Below the pieces are notes generated by a model. It searched no databases. It was not told the DNA's origin and worked only from the letters and a program-made list of their open reading frames with translations. Both the position numbers and the translations under genes were made by a program. A DNA stretch of 64,000 nucleotides from Streptomyces sp. SA15 (GTDB lineage Bacteria > Actinomycetota > Actinomycetes > Streptomycetales > Streptomycetaceae). The stretch is from NCBI RefSeq assembly GCF_002291145.1, contig NZ_NTGE01000197.1:186001-250000 (forward strand), read 5' to 3'. Shown here piece after piece: positions 39,404 to 48,451 of the stretch. Each line of letters begins with the position of its first letter. Positions within the stretch are counted from its first letter, which is position 1.

Positions 39404-40363
39404 ATGAGCACCGCACAGCACAAGATCGGCTCGGGCTTCGACGCCCGGAGCACCGCCGACGACGTCCTGGCCGGCCTCGACCTGACCGGACGGCTCGCGA
39501 TCGTCACCGGCGGCTACTCGGGACTCGGCCTGGAGACCACCCGCGCGCTCACCAAGGCCGGCGCCCGGGTCGTCGTCCCCGCCCGCCGCCCCGCTGCCGC
39601 GCGGGAGGCGCTGGAAGGCCTCGGCGGCGTCGAGGTGGACGAGCTGGATCTCGGTGACCTGGACAGCGTGCGCGCGTTCGCCGAGCGGTTCCTCGCCTCG
39701 GGCCGCACGCTCGACTTCGTCATCGACAACGCCGGGATCATGGCCTGCCCCGAGACGCGGGTCGGACCCGGCTGGGAGGCGCAGTTCGCGACGAACCACC
39801 TCGGCCACTTCGCCCTCGTGAACCGCCTGTGGCCGGCGATCGAGCCCGGCGGCGCCCGCGTGGTCTCCGTGTCCTCGCGCGGCCACCACTTCTCCGGCAT
39901 CCGCTGGAACGACATCGACTGGCGCCGCGGCTACGACAAGTGGGAGGCGTACGGGCAGGCGAAGACGGCGAACGTCCTGTTCGCCGTGCACCTCGACCGG
40001 CTCGCCCGGGATCGCGGCGTACGGGCCTTCTCACTCCACCCCGGCGGCATCCTCACGCCCCTCCAGCGGCATCTGCCGAAGGAGGAGATGGTGGCGAACG
40101 GCTGGATCGACGAGGACGGCAACCCGCTGGACGTCGCCGGCATGAAGACACCGGAGCAGGGCGCGGCGACCCAGGTCTGGGCGGCGACGTCGCCCCAGCT
40201 GGCCGACCTGGGCGGCGTGTACCTGGAGGACTGCGACATCGCCGAGCCGGCCCCGGCCGACGGCGAACGCAAGGGCGTCAAGGACTACGCCATCGACCTC
40301 GAGCAGGCGGCCCGCCTGTGGGAACTGTCGGCGGAGCGGACGGGCGTGAACGCTTTCGCCTAG
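39404..40363 (+). CDS. SDR-family oxidoreductase (retinol dehydrogenase/WWOX-like)
   Basis: 319 residues. N-terminal extension IGSGFDARSTADDVLAGLDLTG precedes the cofactor motif TGGYSGLGLETTRAL; VVVPARRPAAAREAL suggests NADP. Other blocks: DFVIDNAGIMACPE, FATNHLGHFALVNRLWP, the catalytic Ser (VVSVSSRGHHFSG) and Tyr-x-x-x-Lys (AYGQAKTANVLFAVHLD). It belongs to the atypical SDRs related to retinol dehydrogenases. There is no ribosome site; it is probably leaderless from the MerR-type promoter just upstream. A stress or electrophile response is a reasonable inference. Confidence 0.93.
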   Translation: MSTAQHKIGSGFDARSTADDVLAGLDLTGRLAIVTGGYSGLGLETTRALTKAGARVVVPARRPAAAREALEGLGGVEVDELDLGDLDSVRAFAERFLASGRTLDFVIDNAGIMACPETRVGPGWEAQFATNHLGHFALVNRLWPAIEPGGARVVSVSSRGHHFSGIRWNDIDWRRGYDKWEAYGQAKTANVLFAVHLDRLARDRGVRAFSLHPGGILTPLQRHLPKEEMVANGWIDEDGNPLDVAGMKTPEQGAATQVWAATSPQLADLGGVYLEDCDIAEPAPADGERKGVKDYAIDLEQAARLWELSAERTGVNAFA

Positions 40364-40379
40364 GAAGCGTCTCGGGCAT

Positions 40380-41036
40380 CTAGGGAGCGCCGATTTCGCT
40401 CGGCCCGTACAGCGCGGCGGGCGCGCCGGTGGCCAGGGCCCAGTAGCGGTCGCCGTAGGACCAGTGCCACCACTCGGTGGGGTAGTTCACGAGGCCCGCC
40501 GCGCTCAGGGCTTCTCCCAGGACGGCGCGGTGGGCCCGTGCCTCGTCGGTGATGCCGGCGGCTGCCGTGTAGCAGGCGCCGTCGCTCTGTTCCGGGGTGG
40601 CATTCATGGGGGTGCCCAGGTCGAGCTCGCGGTCGTCGGTGTCGACCAGCGTCAGGTCCACGGCGGCTCCCGCGGTGTGCGGGGCGATCTCGGGCGGGGA
40701 GATATAACGGCCGGCCGCCGAGCGAAGGCGGTCGGCGGACCAGTCCGGGTGCTCGGCGCGCAGTTCGTCCGCGTAACTATCGAAGTAGCGGCGCTGAAGT
40801 ACCGGCGGGCGGTATCCCTCGACGAAGAGCAGGCGCAGGCCGTCCGGCAACAGTGCCTGCGCCCGAAGAAGCCGGTCGAGCACGCCCCGCCGCACATGGA
40901 CCTCGGCGCCGTGGGAGTCCTCGTGCTTGCGGTCGTCGACCTGGAGGAAGCCGCGTACGTCGACCAGGGGCTCCCCGCACTCCTCGACCGGAACGGCGGC
41001 GACCCTGGGGTCGGACATCAGGATGATCTCGCTCAT
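40380..41036 (-). CDS. D-alanyl-D-alanine dipeptidase-like (VanX/M15D family)
   Basis: 218 residues from ATG 41036. Zinc and catalytic residues follow the M15D order: RLLFVEGYRPP (Arg), APHTAGAAVDLTLVD (HxxxxxxD zinc ligands) and TEWWHWSYGDRYWA (catalytic Glu and zinc His). VanX hydrolyses D-Ala-D-Ala in glycopeptide resistance, while housekeeping relatives (DdpX type) recycle the dipeptide. No vanHA or VanRS genes are nearby, so this is not a vancomycin cluster. There is no signal peptide, so it is cytoplasmic. Confidence 0.92.
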   Translation of the reverse strand: MSEIILMSDPRVAAVPVEECGEPLVDVRGFLQVDDRKHEDSHGAEVHVRRGVLDRLLRAQALLPDGLRLLFVEGYRPPVLQRRYFDSYADELRAEHPDWSADRLRSAAGRYISPPEIAPHTAGAAVDLTLVDTDDRELDLGTPMNATPEQSDGACYTAAAGITDEARAHRAVLGEALSAAGLVNYPTEWWHWSYGDRYWALATGAPAALYGPSEIGAP

Positions 41037-41145
41037 GAGGTGATCATCTCCCGGCCGGAAGTGACGCTCATAGGCCGCGTGCATCGCCTTTCGCCGGGTA
41101 CTCGGGGCACTCCCCCGTCGACCGAGCGGCCGTAAGGAGTCGAAG

Positions 41146-42174
41146 GTGACCACTTCAGCGGGCAGCAGGATTGTCGTCACGGGCGCCACCGGCAACGTCG
41201 GCACCAGCCTGGTGCGCCTCCTCTCCGAGGACCCGGAGGTGGGGTCCGTGCTGGGTGTGGCCCGGCGGATTCCCGAGTGGGCGCCTGCGAAGACGGACTG
41301 GTCGGGGATCGATCTGGCGTCCGACCAGGCCGATCTCGTCAAGGAGTTCGAGGGTGCCGACGCCGTGGTCCATCTGGCCTGGGCGTTCCAGCCGACGCAC
41401 GACCCGGCGGCGACCTGGCGCACCAATGTGCTCGGCGCGATGCGGGTGTTCGACGCGGTGGCCGCGGCCGGCGTGCCGGCGCTGGTGCACGCGTCGTCCG
41501 TCGGCGCGTACTCGCCGGGGCCGAAGGAGCAGGCGGTGGACGAGTCGTGGCCGACGCACGGCTGGCCGGACGCCGCGTACTGCCGGGAGAAGGCCTATCT
41601 GGAGCGCGCCCTGGACACGTTCGAACGCGAGCACAAAGGCGTCCGTGTGGTGCGGATGCGGCCGGCGTTCCTCTTCAAGCGGGAGTCGGCGAGCGAGCAG
41701 CGCCGGATCTTCGGCGGACGCTTCCTGCCGGGCCCGCTGGTGCGGCCGGAGCTGCTGCCCTTCCTGCCCGACATCCCGGGCCTGCGCGTCCAGGCGCTGC
41801 ACACGGACGACGCGGCGAAGGCGTACCGGCTCGCGCTGCACTCCGACGTCCACGGCGCCTTCAATCTGGCGGGCGAACCGCCGGTCGACGCGGAGCTGCT
41901 GGGCGAGATGCTCGACGCCCGTCCGGTACGGCTGCCGCGCACCGCGGCCCGCTCGGCGATCGCCGCCGCGTGGGGACTGCACCTGCTGCCGGCCTCGCCG
42001 CATCTCTTCGACGCGGTGCTCAGGCTGCCCCTGATGGACTGCACGCGCGCGCGTACGGAGCTCGGCTGGCGCCCGGAGCACACGGCGACCGAGGTGCTGG
42101 AGGAGTTCCTGCAGGGCATGCAGCAGGGCGCGGGGATGAGGACGGAACCGATGAAGGGCCGCAAGGTCGGCTGA
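41146..42174 (+). CDS. NAD-dependent epimerase/dehydratase family protein
   Basis: 342 residues from GTG 41146 (AAGGAG six bases upstream). It opens with the extended-SDR fingerprint RIVVTGATGNVGTSLVRLL. VHASSVGAYSPGP and the catalytic YCREKAYLE (YxxxK) follow. RVVRMRPAFLFKR leads to the C-terminal substrate domain (GAFNLAGEPPVDAELLGEML). Substrate is unknown; similar actinobacterial proteins are annotated as sugar epimerases without proof. It stands alone between a dipeptidase gene and a short repeat. Confidence 0.92.
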   Translation: MTTSAGSRIVVTGATGNVGTSLVRLLSEDPEVGSVLGVARRIPEWAPAKTDWSGIDLASDQADLVKEFEGADAVVHLAWAFQPTHDPAATWRTNVLGAMRVFDAVAAAGVPALVHASSVGAYSPGPKEQAVDESWPTHGWPDAAYCREKAYLERALDTFEREHKGVRVVRMRPAFLFKRESASEQRRIFGGRFLPGPLVRPELLPFLPDIPGLRVQALHTDDAAKAYRLALHSDVHGAFNLAGEPPVDAELLGEMLDARPVRLPRTAARSAIAAAWGLHLLPASPHLFDAVLRLPLMDCTRARTELGWRPEHTATEVLEEFLQGMQQGAGMRTEPMKGRKVG

Positions 42175-42181
42175 CGGAAGT

Positions 42182-42248
42182 CACACAGAGGTCATCCAGA
42201 GGTCATCGCACAGAGGTCAGGCACAGAGGGTCAGGCACAGAGGTCAGG
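42182..42248. repeat. five degenerate copies of CAGAGGTCA
   Basis: CACAGAGGTCAGG-like units repeat in the 69-bp gap between convergent stops (minus strand TGACCTCTG). Spacing is irregular, 11-19 bases. They probably arose by slippage and have no evident function. Confidence 0.7.
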
Positions 42249-42516
42249 CGGAGGACTCGTCCGGCACCGGGTTCTCGGGGTGCACGGAGCCCGAGTGCGG
42301 CGCTCCCTGCCTGCCGGTGCCCGCCTCGTCGGTGTCGGGGACGTCGGTGGTGGACTCGGTGGTCTCTTCGGGTTCCTCGGCGTCGCCGCTGTCAGCCTCC
42401 CCGCGGTCGGGAGTGACGTCCCAGGGGTCCTCGCCCGCGTCTGCCTGCTGGTCCGGCAGATCCCGAGGGACGGGGTCACCGTGCTCACCGGGTGTTTCGT
42501 GACGGTGGTCGACCAC
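42244..42516 (-). CDS. small acidic low-complexity protein
   Basis: 90 residues from GTG 42516, which has a good ribosome site (AAGGGAG, six-base spacing). The sequence is rich in Asp, Glu, Pro and Thr (DSGDAEEPEETTESTTDV) with no predicted helix bundle or membrane segment, so it is probably disordered. Codon use matches the neighbourhood. Function is unknown. Confidence 0.6.
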   Translation of the reverse strand: MVDHRHETPGEHGDPVPRDLPDQQADAGEDPWDVTPDRGEADSGDAEEPEETTESTTDVPDTDEAGTGRQGAPHSGSVHPENPVPDESSA

Positions 42517-42589
42517 GACGAACTCCCTTCGCGTCGGTCGGGCGACACGCGAGTACCTCCGCGATGACCAGCGAAACGTAGTGCGGGGC

Positions 42590-42625
42590 CCGCTCTCGCA
42601 CGGCCGTGCGCCCGTGCGAGAGCGG
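42590..42625 (-). terminator. 14-bp stem terminator of the phosphotransferase gene
   Basis: CCGCTCTCGCACGG (42590-42603) and CCGTGCGAGAGCGG (42612-42625) pair perfectly around an 8-base loop. The hairpin starts at the base after the stop codon (42626-42628, minus strand). The T-tract is absent, as often in Streptomyces. Confidence 0.7.
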
Positions 42626-43690
42626 TCAGGAGACGGAGTCCTCGATCTCGTCGAGGGCCGCGACGAGTTCCGGGGCGACCCTCTCCTGGACCCACCGCTC
42701 CTGGCCGACGTCGACCGCCCGGGGAACCGTCTCCGTGAGCATGATCAGGTAGAGGTAGGCGCGGTAGAGGGCGAGGCGGAGCCTGGCCGGGGCGTCGAAC
42801 TCGGCCCGGCCGCCGGCCTCCCGGTAGCCCGCGAGGAATGCCTCGTCCTTCTCGATGTCCCCCAGCAGTGCCAGGGAGACGAAGTCGGCGAGCGGATCGC
42901 CCCAGAACATGCGCTCCCCGTCGATGAGCCCGCCGATACGGGGCTGCTCGCCCGCCGCCGGCCGGTCCACCAGGATGTTCCCCCGCCACAGGTCGAAGTG
43001 GACCAGACACGGAGCGGTGACCTCGTCGAGGGCGGGGAAGGCGGCCCGGAGCGTACGGGCCACCTCGTCGGCGGGGCGGGGCAGTCGCGCCCGGTAGTGG
43101 CGCGCGTCGGCGAGAATCGCTTCGATCATGACGGTGAAAGCGGTGCGCCAGTCGGGGGCGAGCGGGCCGAGGGCACCGGACGGGTAACCGTAGCCGGGTC
43201 CGGTCACCCGGTGGAGGCGGGCGACCTGGCGCCCCAACTCCGCCCGCAGATCCGCCTGTTCGGCCTCCGTGAGCGCATCGTCCCAGGTCTCGCCCGGGCA
43301 CGCCGTCATCAGCATGTGTGCTACCCCGGTCTCCTCGCCCACATCGACCACGCGCGGCGCCTGGACACCCGCCTCGGCGGCCCCGCGGTAGAACTCGGCC
43401 TCGGAGACCAGGAGCCGGCTCTCGTACCGCAGGGCGGGGGCGGTCGGTGCGGGCGCGACCTTCAGCACGTAGCGGCTGCCGTCGGTGAGGAGAAGCTCCT
43501 CGACGGCGTTGTACGTGCCGCCGGACAGCGGGCGGAGGCGGGTGAGGCGTTCGGGGTCCACGCGCGCCCCTTCCAGAACGCGCCGCGCCCGCCACCAGGA
43601 GTCCGACGAGCCCGCCGGCTCTGTCGAGGCCACTGGGTCTGTCGAGTCCTCTGGGTCTGTCGAGTCCTCTGGGCCCACGGAGTCCACCAC
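42626..43690 (-). CDS. aminoglycoside phosphotransferase (APH)-family kinase-like protein
   Basis: About 354 residues from GTG 43690 (AAGGGGG upstream). The N-terminus is a Ser/Thr/Asp/Pro-rich tail with a DNA repeat (PEDSTDPEDSTDP). The kinase core has LSGGTYNAVEELLLTDGSRYVLKVAP (nucleotide lobe, Lys), catalytic LVHFDLWRGNILVD (HxDxxxxN) and the Mg site LIDGERMFWGDPLADF. APH-family proteins in Streptomyces often phosphorylate sugars or secondary metabolites rather than drugs; the substrate is unknown. Upstream gap 43691-43918 has no other gene. Confidence 0.9.
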   Translation of the reverse strand: MVDSVGPEDSTDPEDSTDPVASTEPAGSSDSWWRARRVLEGARVDPERLTRLRPLSGGTYNAVEELLLTDGSRYVLKVAPAPTAPALRYESRLLVSEAEFYRGAAEAGVQAPRVVDVGEETGVAHMLMTACPGETWDDALTEAEQADLRAELGRQVARLHRVTGPGYGYPSGALGPLAPDWRTAFTVMIEAILADARHYRARLPRPADEVARTLRAAFPALDEVTAPCLVHFDLWRGNILVDRPAAGEQPRIGGLIDGERMFWGDPLADFVSLALLGDIEKDEAFLAGYREAGGRAEFDAPARLRLALYRAYLYLIMLTETVPRAVDVGQERWVQERVAPELVAALDEIEDSVS

Positions 43691-43853
43691 CTGCACCCAC
43701 CCCCTTCTCGTTCCTCCGGTCAGCGGGCCGCGCACACGTCCTCGACGTAACGCCCGGCCCCCACCACCCTGTTGAGCCACCGCCCGGCTTCCGGCGCGCG
43801 CTCCCGGTACAGCGTACGGAACGGAAATCCGCTGGCTCCCCCTCACTCTGCCT

Positions 43854-43864
43854 GCCTAACCTAG
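43854..43864. promoter_or_regulatory. partial iron-box-like half-site
   Basis: GCCTAACCTAG matches one half of the DmdR/IdeR consensus TTAGGTTAGGCTAACCTAA; the other half does not match. It lies 55 bases upstream of the FBP gene. Weak evidence. Confidence 0.2.
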
Positions 43865-43918
43865 TCCTTTGTTTGCCTAGGCACCCTAGGTTTCCGCACG
43901 ATTCACGGGAGGCTCCCC

Positions 43919-44413
43919 ATGAGATCACTCACCGAGCAGGACATCCGCAACTCATTCATCAACTGCTCGAAGGGCGAGGCCAAACGCCTGGCCGTGCCCC
44001 GGGACCTCGACGAACGCCCGTGGGGCGATCTGGACTTCCTCGGCTGGCGGGATCCGGGAGCACCCGACCGCAGCTGTCTGGTGACCGAACGGGACGGTCG
44101 GCTCGCCGGCGTGACCCTGCGGTTCCCGTCCTCGCAGCGAGGGTTTCTGCACCGCAGCATGTGTTCGCTGTGTCTGACCACCCACCCGGGTGGCGGCGTC
44201 TCGCTGATGACGGCCCGCAAGGCGGGCGCGGCGGGCCGCGAGGGCAACTCGGTGGGCCTGTACATGTGCACCGACCTCGCCTGTTCCCTGTACGTCCGCG
44301 GCAAGAAGGTCCCCGAGTCAGGGGCCAGCTTCGAGGAGAGCCTCACCCTGGAGGAGCAGATAGCCCGGACGGCGGGCAACCTGTCCGCCTTCCTGGACAA
44401 GCTCTACGTCTGA
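43919..44413 (+). CDS. FBP-domain (FusB-type zinc finger) protein
   Basis: 164 residues from ATG 43919, six bases after GGGAGG. The C-terminal treble-clef finger is formed by SMCSLCLTTHPGGGVSLMTARKAGAAGREGNSVGLYMCTDLACSLYVRG (two CxxC-like pairs). This domain is shared with FusB, which binds elongation factor G and rescues ribosomes blocked by fusidic acid. The long N-terminal helical domain of FusB is only partly matched, so EF-G binding is plausible but not shown. It is present in many Streptomyces. Confidence 0.88.
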   Translation: MRSLTEQDIRNSFINCSKGEAKRLAVPRDLDERPWGDLDFLGWRDPGAPDRSCLVTERDGRLAGVTLRFPSSQRGFLHRSMCSLCLTTHPGGGVSLMTARKAGAAGREGNSVGLYMCTDLACSLYVRGKKVPESGASFEESLTLEEQIARTAGNLSAFLDKLYV

Positions 44414-44422
44414 CCTGGTCGG

Positions 44423-45763
44423 CTACTGGTCCCGTAGTCGCGCCGCCTCCACGTGGTGAAGGTGGATCAGGACGTCGTAGCTGCGGGCGAGCGCGATGTC
44501 GTGCGGGCCGTCCGGACAGGCGGTGCCTATGCCGCGCGTCGGCCGGGCGCGGTGCAGCCACTCGCGGGCCGGTGATCCGGCGGAGCGCAGGTCGAGTACG
44601 TAGTCGCGGTGGCGTACCCGGTCGAGGGTCCGCTCGTTGCTGCCCGCGCCGGGCGGTCCCAGTGTCCAGCGGCGGATGGCCGCGCCGTCCTGGCCGGTGG
44701 CGTGGAACGAGCCGTGGTGGAACGTCAGACCGACGCTCACATACCCCGCGCCGAGGCTGTCGCGCAGGAAGGCACCCTGCACCTTGGGGTTCTCGGCGGG
44801 TTCCTCCGGCACGTAGCCGACATGGTTGTTGTGCGCCGACAGCAGCACCTTGGTGCCGGTGTGCCGCTGCCACCGGACGACGTTGGCGGCCATCGTCCTG
44901 TCCCGGTAGCGCATGGCCTCGGCGGCCTGCGTGGGATCCTCCACGTCGAACGCGTACTGTCGGGCGGTCTGGTCGATCGCCGTCGCGTTCCGGACTGCCC
45001 GGTCGTGCGCCTGCCGGTCAGCGCCCGGGGCCAGGCTCCTGAGCAACTCGAGCGCCCGGCCGGTGCGGTCGGCCATCTCCCGGCGCTCGGCGTACGGCTT
45101 GTTCAGGTACTGCTCTATGTACGACCCCGTCGCCACGGTGGGCCGCAGGCCGCGGTAGAGCTCGGCGAGCCGGGCGCTCGACTCGGGATGCGCGGCGGCC
45201 ACGTGGTCCGCGACCGCGGCGTACACCTCGGGCCCGGTCCAGGCGCTGTCGTCGCCCATGAAGCGGACGGGGTCGTCGGGATGGCGGATGTTGTACGCCC
45301 GCATCCACTCCACGAGCCGCAGGTAGTCGGTGTTGTTCCACCACAGGTAGTCGCGCTGGAACTCGTCGCTCATGATGCGCCGGGGGTGGCCCTCGCCGTG
45401 CACCACGTAGTCGTCGAGGCGCAGGCCGGTGCTCCAGGGGGCCTCCAGGGCGAAGGTGCGGAAGCCCTTCTCCTCGACGAGGTGGCGGAAGACGCGGTCC
45501 TTGAGGGCGAAGAAGTCGTGAGAGCCGTGGGTGGCCTCGCCCAGGCCGACCACCTCAGCGTCGCCGATCATCCGGTCGAGGGCGCGCAGATCACGGGGGT
45601 CGCCCTCCGGTTCGACGGTCCTGAGGGGGTGGGCCGCGCGGTCGAGCGCCTCGACGACGGTCGGGGCGGGTGCAGGGGCCGCCGTGGCCGGGACGGTGGC
45701 CACGGCGGTGGTACCGAGGGTGAGGAGCAGGGTCAGGAGTGCTCCGGTCCGTTGCCATGTCAT
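44423..45763 (-). CDS. erythromycin esterase-family protein, secreted
   Basis: 446 residues from ATG 45763. The N-terminus is a signal peptide (RTGALLTLLLTLGTTAVATVPATAAPAPA). Conserved family blocks: VVGLGEATHGSHDFFALKDRVFRHLVEEKGFRTFALEAPW, MRAYN, GDDSAWTGPEVY and LLSAHNNHVGYV, with catalytic His/Glu. Erythromycin esterases (EreA/B) hydrolyse the macrolactone, but this broad family includes proteins with other roles; the signal peptide makes a resistance esterase less likely. No clear ribosome site is seen. It converges with the FBP gene, nine bases between stops. Confidence 0.9.
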   Translation of the reverse strand: MTWQRTGALLTLLLTLGTTAVATVPATAAPAPAPTVVEALDRAAHPLRTVEPEGDPRDLRALDRMIGDAEVVGLGEATHGSHDFFALKDRVFRHLVEEKGFRTFALEAPWSTGLRLDDYVVHGEGHPRRIMSDEFQRDYLWWNNTDYLRLVEWMRAYNIRHPDDPVRFMGDDSAWTGPEVYAAVADHVAAAHPESSARLAELYRGLRPTVATGSYIEQYLNKPYAERREMADRTGRALELLRSLAPGADRQAHDRAVRNATAIDQTARQYAFDVEDPTQAAEAMRYRDRTMAANVVRWQRHTGTKVLLSAHNNHVGYVPEEPAENPKVQGAFLRDSLGAGYVSVGLTFHHGSFHATGQDGAAIRRWTLGPPGAGSNERTLDRVRHRDYVLDLRSAGSPAREWLHRARPTRGIGTACPDGPHDIALARSYDVLIHLHHVEAARLRDQ

Positions 45764-45986
45764 GATCCAAGGCTTTCGTCCCGGAGCGGCGGGGGCCATC
45801 CGGCTGTCCGCAGAAAAGGGGTGCGGACAACCACGGGGCGAGGACTGAGGTTTTCCTCAGGGAACAGGCCACCCCACTCCCCAGGCGTACCGGAATGACA
45901 ATCTACGCTTCCCTCCGGACAGTCGCGGACAGTCACGGTCCTCAATGAGTACCTTCGGTCCATCTGTGGAAGGGGACAGCCCGAGG

Positions 45987-47240
45987 ATGCGAGATGTACG
46001 TGAGGGGACGACGTTCCTCATGCGGCTGGGGAAGCTGCGCCGGGATCCCCTGGCGGTCCAAACGCTGCGGTCGGCGGCCGCGGCGACGATCGCGTACGTC
46101 ATCGCGCTGCGCCTGAGTCCCGAGGCGGCGCCGCTGACCGCCCCCCTGACCGCGCTGCTGGTCGTCCAGGTCACCTTGTACGCCACGCTCACCAACGGCA
46201 TCCGCCGGGTGACCTCCGTGGTGGCCGGCGTCATGGTCGCCATCGCCTTCAGTCTCCTGGTCGGCCTGACCTGGTGGAGCCTCGCGCTGCTGATCGTGGC
46301 GTCGCTGGTGGTCGGGCATCTGGTGCGGGTCAACGAGTACGTGCCCGAGGTGGCGATCAGCGCGATGCTGGTCCTCGGAGTGACGACCCACGGGGACACG
46401 GCGTGGGCGCGGGTGCTGGAGACGCTGATCGGCGCGGTCGTCGGGCTCGGCTTCAATCTGCTCCTCGCGCCGCCGGTGTGGGTGGAGGAGGCGGGTGAGT
46501 CGCTGGAGGGACTGGCCCGCCGGCTGCGGCAGTTGATGCTCCGCATCGGCGAGGAGGCCGCCGGCCGCACACCGGTCGAGCGGGCTGCGGCGCGGCTGCA
46601 CGAGGCGCGTCGGCTCGACCACGACATCGTCGAGGTCGACGCGGCGCTGAGGCAGGCCGAGGACAGCCTGCGGCTCAATCCGCGCGTGAGCGAGGGTCTG
46701 CTGCACCGAGTCGTGCTGCGTACCGGGCTGGACACGCTGGAGATCTGCACGGTCGTCCTGCGGGTGCTCGCGCGTACCCTCACCGACCTGGCGAAGGAGC
46801 GTGAGCCCGAGCCGCTGTTCGCGAAGGAGACGGGCGCCGTCGTGGAGCAGTTGCTGTCCGAGATCGCCGACGCGGTGGTCAGCTTCTCGGTGCTGGTCAC
46901 CACGCACGTCAGCCTCAACGCCGACGCGGCGGAGTCGCGGCTCGCCGCGGAGTTGCGCTCGGCGGTGGGCACCCGCGACAGGCTGGCCCTGCTATTGCGT
47001 GAGGAGGCCGAGCGCGAGATCCGGCACTGGCAGTTGCTCGGCGCCGTGCTGACCGAGGTGAACCGCATTCTCGACGAGCTCGACACCGAGCACCGTTCGC
47101 GTCGCCTGCTGGAGGAACTGGACCGCGTGTCGCGGGAGCAGCGCGCGCGGATGCCGCGGCTTACCCGGCTGCGTGAGCGCATGGGCGTTCAGGAGCGGCT
47201 GTGGCGGAACCGTACCGGGATCGGCGGGCGTTCTTGGTGA
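45987..47240 (+). CDS. FUSC/aromatic acid exporter-like membrane protein
   Basis: 417 residues from ATG 45987, eleven bases after GGAAGGGG; an upstream in-frame ATG (45945) has no ribosome site. Half-FUSC architecture: helices from QTLRSAAAATIAYVIALRLS through TLYATLTNGIRRVTSVVAGVMVAIAFSLLVGL and ARVLETLIGAVVGLGFNLLLAPP. Then comes a long cytoplasmic helical domain (ESLEGLARRLRQLMLRIGEEAAG...RIGNR-free). It is probably an exporter of aromatic or amphipathic anions, paralogous to 37936-39084. Confidence 0.88.
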   Translation: MRDVREGTTFLMRLGKLRRDPLAVQTLRSAAAATIAYVIALRLSPEAAPLTAPLTALLVVQVTLYATLTNGIRRVTSVVAGVMVAIAFSLLVGLTWWSLALLIVASLVVGHLVRVNEYVPEVAISAMLVLGVTTHGDTAWARVLETLIGAVVGLGFNLLLAPPVWVEEAGESLEGLARRLRQLMLRIGEEAAGRTPVERAAARLHEARRLDHDIVEVDAALRQAEDSLRLNPRVSEGLLHRVVLRTGLDTLEICTVVLRVLARTLTDLAKEREPEPLFAKETGAVVEQLLSEIADAVVSFSVLVTTHVSLNADAAESRLAAELRSAVGTRDRLALLLREEAEREIRHWQLLGAVLTEVNRILDELDTEHRSRRLLEELDRVSREQRARMPRLTRLRERMGVQERLWRNRTGIGGRSW

Positions 47241-47286
47241 GGGGACGCCGGGACAGGGCCGGCACCGGACGCGAGGGAGCGGGCCG

Positions 47287-48327
47287 ATGACCGACACCAC
47301 CGTGCGGATCGACGGGAACACACTGCGGTTGCCGGGCGGTGTGGCCGTACGGTTCGTCCGCACGCTGCGTCTACCGGAGACGGGCACCCATCCGCTGCCA
47401 CCGGGCCTCGGCGAGTTCCCCCTGCGCCGGGTCTCCGACTACCCGGACACGGTCCCCGAGCGGTAGCGGGCACGGGGCGGGGTGATGCTGCCGGTGTACC
47501 TGCGCGAGGCGATGTGGCTGAGCTTCGCGGGTACGACGGAGCCGGCCGCCCTGCAGGTCGGGGCGGGCAAGGTGTGTGCCGTCTCGGGCCTGCCGTGGAG
47601 CGGCCGGCTCTCCCGCGAGCCGCAGAACTACGTCGTCCTGCCGCGCCAGCCATGGCTGGACGGGATCAACTCCGGCAAGGGGACGGTCCGCCAGTTCGTG
47701 GCGGTGCCGCTGGGGCTGGGCGCGACCGTCGAGGGCCAGGTCACGGGCGAGGAGGTGTGGGGCGGCGTACAGCTGCAGTCGTTCCGGCTGAACGACGGGG
47801 AGCTGGCCCGGTGGCGCGAGGAGGAGCGGCTGCGGGTGGAGCGGGAGAGGTCGATCACCCTGCCGCCCCCGGGGTACGGAGCGGCGATGCCCATGGCGGC
47901 CCCGTCCGGGGGCGCGGCCCCCGCGCGCCGGCCTCGTCAGGCGGCGGCCGCGATGGGTCTGGGCGTCGGCGGTTCGATGCGGCAGGAGGTCTACCGGGAC
48001 GACCGGCCGCTGAAGGACTGGTCCGAGCAGCCCGCCGGGCTCGTGTTCGTGCACCTGGTGACGCCTCCGGAGTGGCGCCGCATCACCGGCGAGGCTCCCC
48101 CGCCCTCGCCCGTGGACCGCGCCGCGTACACCCGCGCCGGGCTGCCCTGGTTCGACTACTACGACCAGGACGCGGAGGATCTCGCTCCCACGGACACCCT
48201 CGGGGGCGTCAAGCCGGTCGGTGACTGGATCGGGGACGACCACGACCACTGGCAGGAGCCCTCGGCGCAGCAGGTGCGGCCGCTCAAGGACGCGCCGGGT
48301 AAGCCGGTCGAGGACGGTGACTGGTAG
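47287..48327 (+). pseudogene. conserved Streptomyces protein split by a single in-frame amber codon
   Basis: ATG 47287 (GAGGGAG upstream) opens a frame that reads TVRIDGNTLRLPGGVAVRFVRTLRLPETG...YPDTVPER, then TAG (47464-47466), and continues in the same frame as RARGGVMLPVYLREAMWLSFAGTTEPAALQVGAGKVCAVSG to 48327. Homologues I recall have Trp at this position, so TGG to TAG explains the stop. The two halves together match one ~346-residue cytoplasmic protein of unknown function. Either the gene is inactivated, it is a sequencing error, or the downstream part starts anew at GTG 47482/ATG 47485 without a ribosome site. Confidence 0.85.
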
Positions 48328-48349
48328 ACGCCGCGACGAACCCGGGCCT

Positions 48350-48365
48350 GTTGCGCTTACGCAAC
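48350..48365. promoter_or_regulatory. inverted repeat GTTGCG-CTTA-CGCAAC
   Basis: A perfect 6-bp arm palindrome lies about 90 bases upstream of the lactonase gene, followed by further TTGC/GCAA half-sites. It is a candidate operator or weak terminator. Confidence 0.35.
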
Positions 48366-48451
48366 GCAGGGTGCCGTTGTTGCACGTGGCGGGTGATCCA
48401 CGCCAAGGTGGCTGTCGCGACCGGGACGATGTGACGACCTGAGGTGTGGAC

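Noticed and set aside
40380..41036. VanX-like gene as part of a vancomycin-resistance cluster, together with VanZ at 33735
   Set aside because: No VanH, VanA, VanR or VanS homologue is near; the two genes are 6 kb apart with unrelated genes between them. A general dipeptidase is more likely.
44423..45763. Macrolide resistance by the erythromycin-esterase-like gene
   Set aside because: The protein has a signal peptide and belongs to a broad family; no resistance context is present.
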